Part shown: positions 53,070 through 64,000 of the stretch, in pieces
Position numbering within the stretch: the first letter of the stretch is position 1
How the letters are laid out: the number at the start of each line of letters is the position of its first letter
From: Chlorocebus sabaeus
Taxonomy: Eukaryota; Chordata; Mammalia; Primates; Cercopithecidae
Assembly: GCF_047675955.1 (NCBI RefSeq)
Contig: NC_132915.1
Span: 16,531,266 to 16,595,265, forward strand
Reading direction: 5' to 3'
Length of the DNA: 64,000 nucleotides
Position numbers and translations under genes: made by a program
Notes under the pieces: model-generated
Told to the model about the DNA's origin: nothing
Databases searched by the model: none
The model's input: the letters and a program-made list of their open reading frames with translations, nothing else

Positions 53070-55965
53070 AAAAGGAACAATCCAAAGCCCCACAGAAGCC
53101 ATGACATTCATTTATTAATTAGCACACAGGCTTTTAAGAGACTAAAATGTGAGGGGCAAAATCGTTTATATAAGTTGAGCTCTTAGATGAGTAGGTTCTA
53201 AAACTTGAGCTCAGAATAATGTTAAAAAGTATTCTAGTCTTGTACGGAAAATGCTTTGTCTGCCTTATTCCTTAATAGGCTCTGCCCAGAACTCAGTAAT
53301 TTAGTTAAAAGAGCACAGGTTGAGTTGGGAAGCAGCTGCCTATTTTTAGTTACTTTAAGACCTATCTTTAATGAAGGAAACTTGTGTCAGTGGAGGAAGT
53401 CTCCGTTTACAGAGGCGTCTTCCTCTCTGCACCAGGAAGACAGGAAGAACTAAGTTTTGTTTTGTTTTCAGGTTTTTCTCTTCTTGAGGCTTTACAATAG
53501 GGAAGGCAAAAATACCTGAGTCTATATAACAAGCCTTGCCTCTGACCATTTTGTCTTAGCTGGGCTTGCTACTTTCTTTGTCTCAGTAGGTAATGGTATT
53601 TAGGTCTGAAACCTGAATTCAATGAGTGACCTAGGTAACAATAACTTAGGGCAATAATCAGACAGGTTAATCAGGAAATGGTCACGGATCCCTTACCCCG
53701 CTTGCTGAGATAAGTCAACTGGTCAATGGGTAAATAAAATATTCTCACGCCCTGTGAATGGTTTTTCAGAAAAATGAACGGGCCTTTAAAAGAATAGATG
53801 ATGATTAGTAGCAAGGTCTGTCAGGATGTGATGAAACTTCCTTTCTTGTGAGTTAATCTTCAGAGGATTGATAACAGTTGAGTCCCTTGGGAGACTCTGT
53901 CTTCAGCAGATAAGGGGAATTCAGAACGCCTTGCCTTGCTTACGTATTGGCAATCAATATCACAGTGATATATCTGGGGGTAATATTTTCTGAATTTCAA
54001 TGGCTACCTATGTGTAATGAGCAATTTAAGCATATTTGTTAAGAATGAGTAAACTAGGTGAATGTAAATAGGTTGGAAACCTGTATATGAGTCACAAGAA
54101 TCTTTTATTATCCAAGGTCTTAAAGTTATGTTGGATTAAGTGATAGATATCTATGAAATGTATGACTCATTTTTCAGTAAGTTAAGATACTGAAACTTGC
54201 TCTTCAACCCTTCTGTCTCATTGTGTTTTGGGAGAGGAAAGCCTGAAGATAGGAGAAATGTGATTTTTTTTGTTTTGTTTTGTTTTTTTTGACTAGTGGG
54301 GGACTTTCCAATTAACTTCAGTGATTGGGATAGGCTGATTGAAACTGTTCTAAAGATAAAGCAGCTGTTCACGTCTTTCATTGAGAATGTAGAATGTGTC
54401 CTCTTGGAAAAGAGAGTAATGCAATGATGAGTTAGTTGAGGCTAATAATCAATGCATGGCCATATTCATTCACTAAACGGATATTTGACTATATACTGTG
54501 TGTAACACATTGTATTAGGGTCAGGGATATACACAGAGTAGATGTGGTTTTTTTCTGTGTCATAGGAGAAACAGATGCACACATACACACAGTATAAGAA
54601 AGTAGTTGCATTCTAGAAAGAAAAAGAATTGTCCACTTCTATCTGCAAATAGTTGAATGCCTGAACTGAAATTCTTGTCAGCCATTTTTGGTGCCAATTA
54701 TCTAATATTAAACATAGTGTTGGTCTTGGTTTATGTATGATAATAAGTTGTGCTAGTGGTATATTGTTTTTTTTTTTTTTCTTTTGCGGTATAGAAAACC
54801 CAGGTGTATTTTGGTCTATTAAACATAAAAAGGGTGGTACTATGAAGACAAGTTTCTAAGCTGAAATGGTACTCATCTACAAAATGCTACTATAAAACAG
54901 TTCACAAGTGCTTGCTTCCAAAGTTTCCATTGGAAATTAAGATTACTATGAGTTTAGGAGATTCTAACTAATTAAAACAAAAAAACTATGGCTTCCTATA
55001 TGAGGAAAGTAAGACATGTTTTTGGTAGGTGAATCTATACCACATGAAAGATGTGGGTTTTTAAAAAATTTTTGTTGAGAGTAATTTTGTCTAATTTACA
55101 AATTGTTTAAAAGTTGTTTCAGAATAAAGGATAGATAAAACTGGATAAGAAAGTTGTAGAAGGTTTACGGAAGATAAGTGTTGTGAAAGAAATTGTGGTC
55201 CAACTGATAAGAATTAGAAGGGAATTGTTTTTCTAAGAACTAAGGATTGATATCAACTGTGTATGCAAAATTAGAATCTAGTACTCTGTTTAAACAAAGA
55301 GGGTTTTGTGGAGAACTGATCTGTTCTTAATAGGAAATAGACCCTTATTAGGTTGTTTGATTACTTAAGGAAACTGAGTCCTTTCTACTAAAGAGTTAGG
55401 ATTTTTCCCACCACTATGTGGCTTTCTGTATTTAATTATCACTCTGATTAAGTGATCTTTTCACAGTGACCTGTAAATCTCTATTTTTAATGTTACCCCA
55501 AATCAAATGATAAATTAGTCTTTTTGATCTAGAATTGACTTGGGATTTTCTATGTGGGTAACTGGAGAGCATTAGGAAGTGTCTCATCTTGTAGAGATGT
55601 TAAACTAATTAGGCTTGTTTCATATGTTGTATGGAAAACATTGGTAAATAATGTGATGTTAAATCTTTTTGAATTATCTTTATGAATGTGCTTGAGAAAT
55701 TCTGTGAAATTCATAGAAATCTAATAGTCCTAATATAATGCTATCAGTGATCATTCTAGTTGTTATCTTCAAATGTTGTATGCAATAGAGATAACCAAGC
55801 TTCCTTGTCAAATGCTGGTTATAATGCTTTAACATGGCCATTCTAAGTCTTTGTCATTCAATTATTTCTTCTCTAAAAGCATTTTCAGTTTGTTATAGTC
55901 CAAAAAGTGTTGCACTTTCAAAAGGTTCACGGAAAGAACTTTGACAAGTACAAGTTTTTGATAAC
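53070..55965 (+). other. Decayed ERV interior, no readable gene
   Basis: AT-rich with frequent stops. Frames of 60-76 codons (53256-53453 plus, 54151-54381 minus) show no protease DTG or RT YXDD motif. The distance between the gag remnant and integrase (2.9 kb) is shorter than in a complete provirus, so part of gag/pol is probably deleted. Confidence 0.4.
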
Positions 55966-56436
55966 TTGAAGATCTTGCCATTAGACTGGGTGGGAATTCC
56001 TGAAATTCTTAATGATTGGTTTATAAAGTTAACACAAAATCAAGTAGAACAAGAATTAATTGAATACCAAGGAAGTGTTCTGGCAGATTTTCATGATAGG
56101 TCAGCCAGTGCTGAAACTGTTAAGATGTGCAATTTGAATGAACTCCTTAAAATTGATCCAAGTCAACTTCCCTATAATGATTTATTAAAGAGCATAAATG
56201 TACTAGATTTGGAAAAGCAAAATCAGTATCTGACATGAGAAATTCAGTGTTAAACATGTACTCACAAAGGAACTGGACGCCTGCCTGGTCATCCCCGAAT
56301 CCCTGAAGCTCCTATTGTAAAGAGCTTGCACTTTATAACTCATCATGGAATATGTAAGATGACCCAAATGATGAATACATATTTTAGGGTGATTGTATTA
56401 AAATTGCTTAAATGGTTTACGGCCAATATTTGGTTT
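55966..56436 (+). pseudogene. pol: pol remnant: RNase H end and integrase zinc-binding domain
   Basis: The 90-codon frame contains GSVLADFHDRSAS, the RNase H tail pattern (ALADFxAK), and then a linker rich in Leu, Asn and Asp (NELLKIDPSQLPYNDL). After a stop at 56236, another frame gives LHFITHHGICKM, the His-His part of the integrase HHCC zinc motif. Sequence similarity to pol stops at about 56436, where the LTR is inserted. Confidence 0.65.
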
Positions 56437-56949
56437 GTCAAGCCTATAGTCCTGGTGATGGCAGCAGCAGCCTGTCTAGAGTGACTGCTGCCATGATGCT
56501 GGTTTCAGTGGGGGAGGTGCAGCTGGGGCTGCCTGCTCCATGGAGCCGGTGGGAGCCAAGAACAGGCAGAAGCCCCATTCCCTTCCAAGTTAGAGGGGCA
56601 GCCTCCTGGATGCAGCTGCAGTCACAGTGTCAGACCCAGGCATCTCTGCACCTTTGGGGGCCCAGGAAGCCCACCTGCCCCTGTAGGCTTAGGAGTGCCT
56701 GTTTCTGCTGCCTGAACTCTCCCTGCTCCCAGCACCGACTCCGATTTTGGAGCAAAGTTGTGTTTGAGCCCAGGTGCTGTCACCATCTGGCCAGGTGTGT
56801 CTATGCTTGGGGCAGTGCCGACATGCCAGACCCCTGATGCCATGGCCCCCTCCTGACTTTGGGTGCTGATGAGAATGGTAGGGAGGCCAAGGGAGGACTA
56901 AGGGTGGCTCAGCATGGGCCTGCAGGCACCCCTCAGCACAAACAACAAA

Positions 56950-57125
56950 GTGACCCACTGTGGGTCTCCTCTCTGCTAAGAGCTGAATAGATGTTGGCAT
57001 ACCCTGCCTGCAGAGAGGAGCTACCCACTGCAGGTCACCTCTGAGCTGTTGTTGCTCAATAAAGCACCTCTTTGACTTGCTCATCCCCCACTTTTCCATG
57101 TACCTAATTCTTCCTGAACATGGGA
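56950..57125 (+). repeat. 176-bp duplicate, upstream copy
   Basis: It matches 57441-57616 at 175 of 176 positions (one A/G difference at 57074 against 57565). It includes an AATAAA (57058) and two diverged tandem subunits (GAGAGGAG..ACCCACTG..GGTC). Confidence 0.97.
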
Positions 57126-57440
57126 TGCTGTAGGCCCCGTGGATGGCAGGTTAATGGTGGCAGGAGGCAGGCAGGTTCCTGAGTAGAAAGGGGTGGGTCA
57201 CCAGAGAGCCTCCACCTTCAGTACAGGGATGGTGTGAGACCTGGGAACCAGCCTCACAGCTGCCAGTTCCACAGACTGGAGTGAGAACTGTTTTTTTTTG
57301 TTGTTGTTGTTGTTTTTCTGGTCCCACCCATGGCTGCTTATGGACCAATCAGCACACACTTCCTCCCCTCTGAAGCCCATAAAAACCCTGGAGTCAGCCA
57401 GACTCAGTCAGACAACAGGACGACCTACCTGCGGAGAGGA

Positions 57441-57616
57441 GTGACCCACTGTGGGTCTCCTCTCTGCTAAGAGCTGAATAGATGTTGGCATACCCTGCCT
57501 GCAGAGAGGAGCTACCCACTGCAGGTCACCTCTGAGCTGTTGTTGCTCAATAAAGCACCTCTTTGGCTTGCTCATCCCCCACTTTTCCATGTACCTAATT
57601 CTTCCTGAACATGGGA
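57441..57616 (+). repeat. 176-bp duplicate, native R-region copy
   Basis: It lies about 60 bp after the TATA-like box and contains the AATAAA at 57549. Downstream it continues into the expected U5-like sequence, so this is probably the original location. Confidence 0.97.
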
Positions 57617-57981
57617 CAAGAACTTGGGGCCCGCTGAATGGCAGGACTGAAAGAGCTATAACACAAACTGAAACATGCCCCTTGTTTGTCATGTTGTGGG
57701 TAACAAGAAGAAGAGAGAGGGAGAGAAGAACTCAGCCCTTTGGGGAGCCCAGACCTAGGAGCTCTCTGAGCCATAGCTGTGACACCCTCTTTGGGGCTCT
57801 GTGGTTCCTGGTATCTCCAAGCTTCTGGGCACTGCCACATTCCCTGGTGCCAGCTATGGAAGCTGCTTGAGGTATGCCTGGTCCAGCCTCAGCCTCTCAG
57901 GGAGCTGGCACTGGAGCTGCACACCCCGATGTAGCCAGCATGCCTGGCTGTTTGCAGTGGTCAGGCCCCATGCTTGCTTTC

Positions 57982-58347
57982 TGTATTAGTCTGTTCTCAC
58001 TCTATTGATAAAAACACACCCGAGACTGGGTGATTTATAAGGAAAGAGGTTTAAGTGACTCATAGTTCCACATGGCTGGGGAGACCTCACAATCATGATG
58101 GAAAACAAGGTGGAGCAAGTCACATCTTACATGGTGGCAGGCAAGAGAATGTGCAGGGGAAGGAACTCCCCTTTATAAAACCATCAGATCTTGTGAGACT
58201 TTTTCAAAACTATCATGAGAATAGCATGGGACAGGCCCAACCCCATGATTCAATTACCTCCCACTGGGTCCCTCCCACAACACCTGGGAATTATGGGAGC
58301 TACAATTCAAGATGACATTTGGGTGGGAACACAGCCAAACCATATCA
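57982..58347 (-). mobile_element. THE1/MST-type (MaLR) LTR, antisense, nested
   Basis: The plus strand reads TGTATTAGTCTGTTCTCACT at the left, with 'gagactgggtgatttataag', 'aaaccatcagatcttgtgag', 'ccatgattcaattacctccc' and 'cacaacacctgggaattatg' to 'aaaccatatca' at the right. This is the complete antisense LTR of about 366 bp with TG..CA ends. It lies inside the MER52-like LTR, whose sequence resumes at 'ctcactcacacacccctc'. Confidence 0.95.
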
Positions 58348-58555
58348 CTCACTCACACACCCCTCACCACTCTGTGCCTGGCTCGCCATTGGCAGACATG
58401 AGATTCAGGCCAGTAGTGCGAGCCGAGTGCAGCCTGCCAGGTTGAGTGGGCAGAACAAGCCCAGCAGGCCTGAGCAAAACTCAGGCCAAGTTGCCACTAG
58501 CCACAGAGTTTTCTGGCTGGAAAAGTGACACCTCAAAGATCCTGTGACACTTGGA

Positions 58556-59010
58556 GGACAATCAAAACCCCAGGTGTTTCATTTCTGTATATGGCAGATC
58601 ATTTGAACATTTACAAAGGAATTTCATTCAATCACTGTTTTCAATAGGATGTAAATGTGTTCTTGTAATAGTCTACGTTTCTTGGTTGTATAGAAGCTTT
58701 CCATGTGGGAAGACGAATGTCTTGCAGTTTAAAAAGTTATTGGAAAACATATTCTCTTTATGGGACATCTCTGGAGAGATCTCCAATGACAGAAAAAACC
58801 TCTATATTGGGAAAATCATAAAGTTAAGCAAGGTGTTACTAACACAATGGCATTCCCATTGTCTCTCTCATTATCAGTCTTCCAGAAAGGTTGAAAGGAT
58901 AAATGCTATTTGGAAATTAAAATTGGCAGGTTAATTGGACTGACTTGGCCAAGGGTACTATCACTAGCTTTAATGGATGAAATAGTTACTGGAAGGCCTA
59001 TATCTTTAAT
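58556..59010 (+). pseudogene. pol: pol remnant: integrase core and C-terminal part
   Basis: The 58551-58934 frame holds the integrase core in order: LQRNFIQ at the first catalytic position (Asn where Asp is needed), CVLVIVYVSWL, KKLLENIFSLWDI, NDRKNLYIGKI around the second Asp, and HYQSSRKVERINAI with the catalytic Glu. After a frame change near 58935, EIVTGRPI marks the C-terminal part. It continues the gene interrupted at 56436. The Asp-to-Asn change alone would remove activity. Confidence 0.75.
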
Positions 59011-59571
59011 AATGGAACTGTATGTGTGTCCTGCTTTTCTAAGTTCTAAATGCTGAGGTCTCTGATGTATTGTACCAGAGTGAAGGATAAAAGGGGCTTT
59101 CTTGTGCCTGCATGCTGTAGAACTTTCTGGGTACTGAATTGCATTTTCTAGTTCATTTATAGTTTTTGTAAATAAGCTAAATGTACCACACACTCATAGT
59201 GCCCTTACTGTTTGATATTATTGCTGCATTGGGGCAGGGGACAAAAGTATACATGATAAAGCTTAGATGAGTCAACATTAAACTCCATGTGTATCAAGAA
59301 AATAGCTTATGTTGACTTCTCGAGGGATGGGAGGATTGGAATAAATCTTGTATATATCTTTCATGACTTCAGGTTACCTACAAGTGATTTTTTTAGGCAT
59401 GAATTATTTTGGCTATATCTAGAATTGGATTGTAACCAAGACTTCCTATTGATCATACCTAGCTTACCAATCGGGATATAACCAATGGGCATAACATAAT
59501 AGAATGAACACTTAGACTATAGTGAATGGGTTCAATATATTTTTATTAATCAGAGGATGCTTCTGAACTGG
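59011..59571 (+). other. Possible env-region remnant of the ERV
   Basis: This follows integrase directly. A 64-codon frame (59287-59481) and a 95-codon minus frame (58906-59193) are open, but I recognise no env motif (CXXC, furin site or immunosuppressive domain). Confidence 0.3.
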
Positions 59572-59864
59572 GTTTTTGAGACAGGGTCTTGCTCTGTCAC
59601 CCAGGCTGGAGTGAAGTGGTGTGATCTCAGCTCACTGCAGCCTCGACCTCACAGGCTCAGGCAATCCTTCCACTTCAGCTTCCCAAGTAGCTGGGAATAC
59701 AGGCACACATCAGCATGCCTGGCTAATTTTTTTTTTTTTTCTTTTATAGAGATAGAGTTTCCCCACATTGCCCAAACTGGTCTTAAACTCATGGGTTCAA
59801 GAAATCCGTCTGCCTCAGCCTCTCGAAGTGCTGGGATTACAGGTGTGAGCCACTGTGCCTGTCC
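59572..59864 (-). repeat. Old Alu (AluJ-like), antisense
   Basis: 'gagacagggtcttgctctgt', 'gcagcctcgacctcacaggc', 'tttatagagatagagtttcc' and 'gtgctgggattacaggtgtg'. A T14 run separates the monomers. Confidence 0.93.
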
Positions 59865-60060
59865 TTGGCTTTCTTTTGACTAGCCATAAAAGCCAACCTG
59901 GGTAACTTGAGCAAAAAGTAGGATAGAAAGGATATTGGATATTTTGTACTTCACAAAATTAACAGGAATTCTGTATAGCTTGGCTCAGAAACAAACAGTA
60001 GTTCCTTATGTTTAACTAGCAACAAGTTTTCAAAAGGCTCTTCAAGCTCTGTTTAAATGA

Positions 60061-60584
60061 ATTATCTTCAACACTTTTAAGTTTCTTTACCCCAGGGCTC
60101 AACATTCAAATTCTAGGAGGGTATCCTCTGGTTGGCATGAGTCATATGCCACCACTGTGGTTAGAACAGGACTCAGAACTTTGCTTAACAGCCTTAGCGG
60201 AATGTACACAAACAGCAAGCTAGTAAGTTCCCCAAAGAACTCCGAATACTTTTAGCAAGAGAATATGCAATGGATGCTAGGAAGCCACAAAAGCAACAGC
60301 TGACCTCTACAAGGTATTGCAAGTCTTGGGACTTAAAGTTTGCTATTATAATATTTAAACATTATAAGGGTAGAAGCGATGTTATAGAGAGGGACCAAGT
60401 TCAGTCTAAATTTAAGTGCCAGAACCTGATTTAGATTATAAGCGTTTAGAAAATATTATAGGGTATATCTACATAATTCTCCTTCAGTGACCTTTTGCAA
60501 AGCAAAGTACATTCAGACACCTAATCAAATTATTTGTCATGCTCCTGCAGCTGATCAGAAAATTCTAACTTCAATGGCTAAATA
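60061..60584. other. No gene or named repeat
   Basis: AT-rich and unassigned. It may still be part of the ERV tail. Confidence 0.35.
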
Positions 60585-61250
60585 CTGGGCCCATTGCTAG
60601 GGGTAGAGATACAAATAAGACATGCTCTGACTTCAAACAGTTCACAGTCTGGCATGGGGGAAATAAGAAATGCTTGCGACTTGCTATGATGCAGAGGTAT
60701 AGGTGCCTCTTTGCAGAATGAATAAAGAGGCATCACAGGAAAAAGATTCATTCTTCTTGGAGGTGTTGAGGCATGCTCAATGGAGAAGATGACTTTCGAA
60801 GTAGATCTTAAAGAAATGGCTATTTTTGTTTTTCTCGGAGTTAAGGGAAGGATAATGGGAATTCTAGACAGAAAAACTGCAGTAGACGTCTGGAGGTCTG
60901 GAAAGGATGAGGGTGCAGGGGCAGTGGAGCAAGCTCATGGGCATGAGCATGAAGGGAGTGGATAGCAAATGAGTCTAGCCAGTGAAGGGGATGCTACTGT
61001 AAGGATTTGGGACTTTACATTGAATACAAGATTAGGCATTGATGATTTCTGGATCAGGATGCTGTGTTGAGATCCATAGACTACAGAGGAGGCATATAGA
61101 CTGGCAGGGAAGACGGTTCTGAGGTTATCGCAGTAAGCCCAGGAGACATGATGGAGGGCTGCAGCGAGGCATGGAGATTTTTCAGGCTCAATCAGTAAGA
61201 AATGGGACTGGCTTGATATAAGGGGAACAGAGAAAAGTCGAAACATGCTG
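60585..61250 (-). mobile_element. L2 LINE 3' part, antisense
   Basis: The plus strand gives the antisense L2 order: 'ttgctaggggtagagataca', 'cagttcacagtctggcatgg', 'ggatgagggtgcaggggcag', 'gtaaggatttgggactttac' and 'gttatcgcagtaagcccagg'. Frames on it (60935-61246 minus and 60780-60965 plus) are incidental. Confidence 0.65.
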
Positions 61251-63985
61251 ATTGGTTTCCAGCTCTGTTGAAAGGGTCATGATTATATTAAATAGGAAAA
61301 GAGAGACAGGGTTGGTGAGAAGCAAATGAGATTGGTAAGATACACATTGGTTAAAAATGCGTACGCGCTTAAGATTTTTAACTCATTCTCACCTATCAGG
61401 TTCTGGACTAGTTGTTTCCCCAAACATTACCTTGTCAATAATAAAGATAAAAGATCACACCCAGCAAGCAGGTAATAAACACACATTACCTTCGTCCTCT
61501 ACAATGCCTTGCTCAGGTGGCTGTCCTGGGGTGGGAGATAGGGGTGTATACTTGAGAAAAGATCAATGCCTGGGTAGCCCAAGATAGACATCTAATAAAC
61601 AAAAAGACCTGACGTGATCTAAGCTATGGCGTCCACTTGCTAGACTGGGCAAGCTGACTTTATTACAGACTGCCGTAGGTTATTAGGGTAGACAGTGACA
61701 GATCATTTTGTAAGTAAGGCCCAGAGAGAGCCAGATCCATCTGCCTAGAAAAACAAATACATCCCAGTCCAGAAGTGAGGTTAAAAAAGATTTACAAGGC
61801 GCACTGATGCATGTGCCCCTCTCTGGGTGGGTTGTGGTGGCCGGCCACAGGGGTTGCCCTCATTGGTTCAACACAGCCTGCCATCTGGAGAGACGGCAAG
61901 CTCCTGGGCTCGAATTACAGGACATTTTCCCATTTCCTTTTCTATGGTCTAGTTTCGGCAGAAAAATGGACGACAGGCTGGGGGAGGATAAAAAATAAAC
62001 AAGAGAGGGAAAAGAGTCTCTCTCTGAGCAATCTTATAAAACAAAGCATAAATCTTTAACTGCCTGACCTTTCAGCTCACACGATTCTTGGTGCAGGAGG
62101 GATAAATCAGAGCTCATCTGGAGGCTCAGGGGAGGGCAGGTTTCTGCCTTCCAACAGGAAGCAGCCTATTTGCAGAAGCGCATAGATGTGTCATTGTTTT
62201 TAATAGAAGCTCAATTGATTTCCTAGAAATTGAAATGTTCCCTTGGTTGGAAATGAAATTTCTACCTGGCCGTTCCACCTCTGGCCACCTCTTGGTGGCA
62301 AGTCTTATTGCCTATTGTTGGAATTAACAGAGAAAGGCCAAGTAAAAGGTCTTGGGGTCAGTCTTCCTCATAACAGGGAGCCTTTCTCCGAGATGCAAAT
62401 AAAACTGGCAAAGGTTGAGGGTTTTGCAGATGCAACTCCCTGCAATACGGTGAAGGGTGTTTCGTTAACCCTTCTTATGCTGATCTCCAACTTGCCTGTC
62501 TTGTGTTCCTGTCCGGTCATCATGGCCCATAACTACTCCATTGGAGCCAAGGGTCAGCTCCTGGTTTCAGGAACACAACAGATATTTTCTATCTGACAGC
62601 TTTGGTGCTCTTGACTGCAGCCAGCCCCTTCATCACAGCAACCAGAGTAACATTTATACAAATATTTGTTTCTTTAATATGTGAGGAAAGGAGTATGCTT
62701 TTTCTTAGCTAGCTGACTATCATTGTGATAAATAGGTTTCTCCATGTAAGAGAAATTTTTATTTTTTCGTTTTTTTCCGGGGTGGTGGGTAGTGGTGGTG
62801 ACTAGAAACAGAAAACGGATAAATTGTTAGCTTCAAGAAAGCATCAGGAACCAGATTTCATTGGTAAAGCCCACCTCAGTTTATAGAACCAAAGGTGTAT
62901 TTTGATAATTTTTTCCCTTTTTGTGGGGAGAAGGTCACTAGTTGGTTCAAATGTGAGAGAAACAGGTATGTCAGCCCAGCCTGAGATACTTAAGAAAACA
63001 GAATCGAGAAAATATTGCTTTCGATTTAAAAGAAAAGGTATTCTGAATCATTCTTAGATTTCTTTTCCCTGAGTCTGTTTTATTTGTCCCCAGCAAGAAC
63101 TGCAGCTACCTGACGAAGTGGGCGCACCTGGTGAAGCAGGTCCCACCTGGTGATGGGAGGCTTCTTCCTGACTTCCCAGGCCCGTTCCAGGGTCAACGGC
63201 AAAACCACTCAAGGAAAAGAGAATATTCCTTGGTTTAGGATATCTGAGGGTATCTGGTATTTAAAGAACAATGGCCTTTATGGATGAAAACTTGCTATCC
63301 TTTTCTTTAAATGTTATTGTTAGCAGGTTATTGCCAAATTCACTTTTTGCAAAAATGTGCAAGCTGTTCAAATACAGAAAAGGAAATGGGGATAATTTAG
63401 GAGCTGGAGTAAGAGTTTTGACATTTTTGGAACTACATCATCAATTTGCCTCTCTTCATTTTATATTTACTATTAATTTTGCTTGTCCTATTTCTCAAGA
63501 TTTAAATTGTGGCCTAGTGGGGACCCAATGAATTGAAAATTAGAATATAATTTTAGGTCTACTATTTACTTTTTTTGACTCAGAGTAATTTAGCTTCTAT
63601 ATTTCAGATCCTGAATCTACATCCTAATTGATGATAATTAATATAACTTTAAAAATTGCTGGCTTTTCCTATATATGTATACAAATAGTATTTGTATTTA
63701 ACATAATTTTTGAAAAAATGAAAACAGCAGTAGCCAAAAAAAAAAAAAAAAACCCAGAAAAGAATTTACATGGGGAATAACAACTAAGTTTATATTTGTT
63801 TCTTATTAATATATTTTTCAAATACTTATTAGTAGTCAAATGAGCTTGGTCCTGATTTTCAGAGAAAATTTATATTGAATAGATTTTATTTATTACAATA
63901 GTTTTAATAAAAATCTACCAAAAAGTAGTTCAACATTCCTAATATATGAGGGAGCACAGAGGAAGACTTATTTTTAAAAAATGAT
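61251..63985. other. Mostly unique DNA; no gene called
   Basis: About 2.7 kb without recognisable repeats. 62050-62640 is GC-richer and looks like stable unique sequence. An exon-like block lies at 63094-63150. The 117-codon (62243-62596) and 86-codon (63271-63531) plus frames have no recognised domain. The end is AT-rich. Confidence 0.4.
63736..63752. repeat. A17 homopolymer
   Basis: Seventeen A's followed by CCCAG. No attached Alu or L1 is recognised. Confidence 0.9.
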
Positions 63986-64000
63986 TAATATCTTTTTTTT

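Larger units (their letters stand above)
56437..58555 (+). mobile_element. Long ERV1 LTR (MER52-like) inserted in the pol remnant
   Basis: A GC-rich block between two parts of one integrase gene. It has CCAATCAGCACACACTTCC, a TATA-like CATAAAAA (57379) and AATAAA (57549) followed by the U5-like 'gggacaagaacttggggccc'. It ends near 'tgtgacacttggaggaca'. It carries a 176-bp duplication of its R region upstream (56950-57125) and a THE1/MST LTR (57982-58347). The name MER52-like is from memory of a long LTR with this R/U5. Frames of up to 141 codons in it are non-coding. Confidence 0.7.
52150..60060 (+). mobile_element. Decayed ERV1-type (gammaretrovirus-like) provirus
   Basis: In order: an LTR (to about 52490), a leader with a strong splice donor (52614), a gag N-terminal remnant (about 52965-53069), 2.9 kb of AT-rich decayed interior where the rest of gag, protease and RT should be, an RNase H/integrase remnant (55966-56436), a 2.1-kb inserted LTR, the rest of integrase (58556 to about 59010), then uncertain env-region sequence with an Alu. 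No gene is intact. No clear 3' LTR is recognised, so the right boundary is a guess. Confidence 0.65.

Noticed and set aside
56412..57099. 136-141 codon frames in both strands near 56.4-57.1 kb
   Set aside because: They lie within the GC-rich long LTR, overlap each other in antisense and have no known protein match. They are shadow frames of an LTR.
57982..58347. 5-bp target-site duplication around the THE1/MST LTR
   Set aside because: The flanks CTTTC and CTCAC do not match, so I cannot claim an intact duplication. The LTR itself is clear.

Overview
This window is primate, most likely human, nuclear DNA. It carries several Alu elements (a primate-specific dimeric 7SL-derived SINE), two primate L1 (L1PA-type) insertions, MaLR and other ERV LTRs, and a background of very old L2, MIR and L1M fragments. 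I see no intact protein-coding gene, no tRNA or rRNA gene, no CRISPR array and no bacterial-type operon. Most long reading frames lie inside retroelements. The rest are short, composition-driven frames in unique DNA. I read the window as intergenic or intronic.

Layout. 0-10 kb: an Alu end, L1M 3' ends (167-738, 6066-7333), L2 and MIR remnants and a short L1PA 3' end (9.2 kb). 10.4-16.9 kb: a near full-length minus-strand L1PA with decayed ORF1 and ORF2, inserted into an older MIR. 17-25 kb: unique DNA with four Alus, MIRs and an MLT1 LTR. 26-29.5 kb: a MaLR LTR that contains an inverted piece of the L2 lying 2 kb away, a 5'-truncated L1PA with a clear 16-bp target-site duplication, and a long L2 carrying an Alu. 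30.1-33.6 kb: a probable very old LTR provirus with two related LTRs and a polypurine tract. 33.7-45.5 kb: L2, MLT1 LTRs, MIR and Alus, including an Alu inserted into another Alu, plus a 270-bp local direct duplication (41.4 and 43.2 kb) flanking non-repeat DNA with enhancer-like motif content. 45.5-51.7 kb: probable antisense ERV-like DNA, a strong 25-bp hairpin, a Tigger-type DNA transposon and a second local duplication. 52.1-60 kb: a decayed gammaretrovirus-like (ERV1) provirus with LTR, splice donor, gag remnant and integrase. Its pol is split by a 2.1-kb LTR that itself carries a THE1/MST LTR and a nearly identical 176-bp duplication. 60-64 kb: an L2 fragment, then mostly unique DNA.

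Family names come from my recognition of consensus patterns and were not checked by a database search. Boundaries are approximate unless a target-site duplication is given. All identity figures are by-eye counts. The most interesting signals are the local rearrangements (an inverted templated copy and several direct duplications), the hairpin at 47.5 kb and the candidate conserved non-coding blocks.
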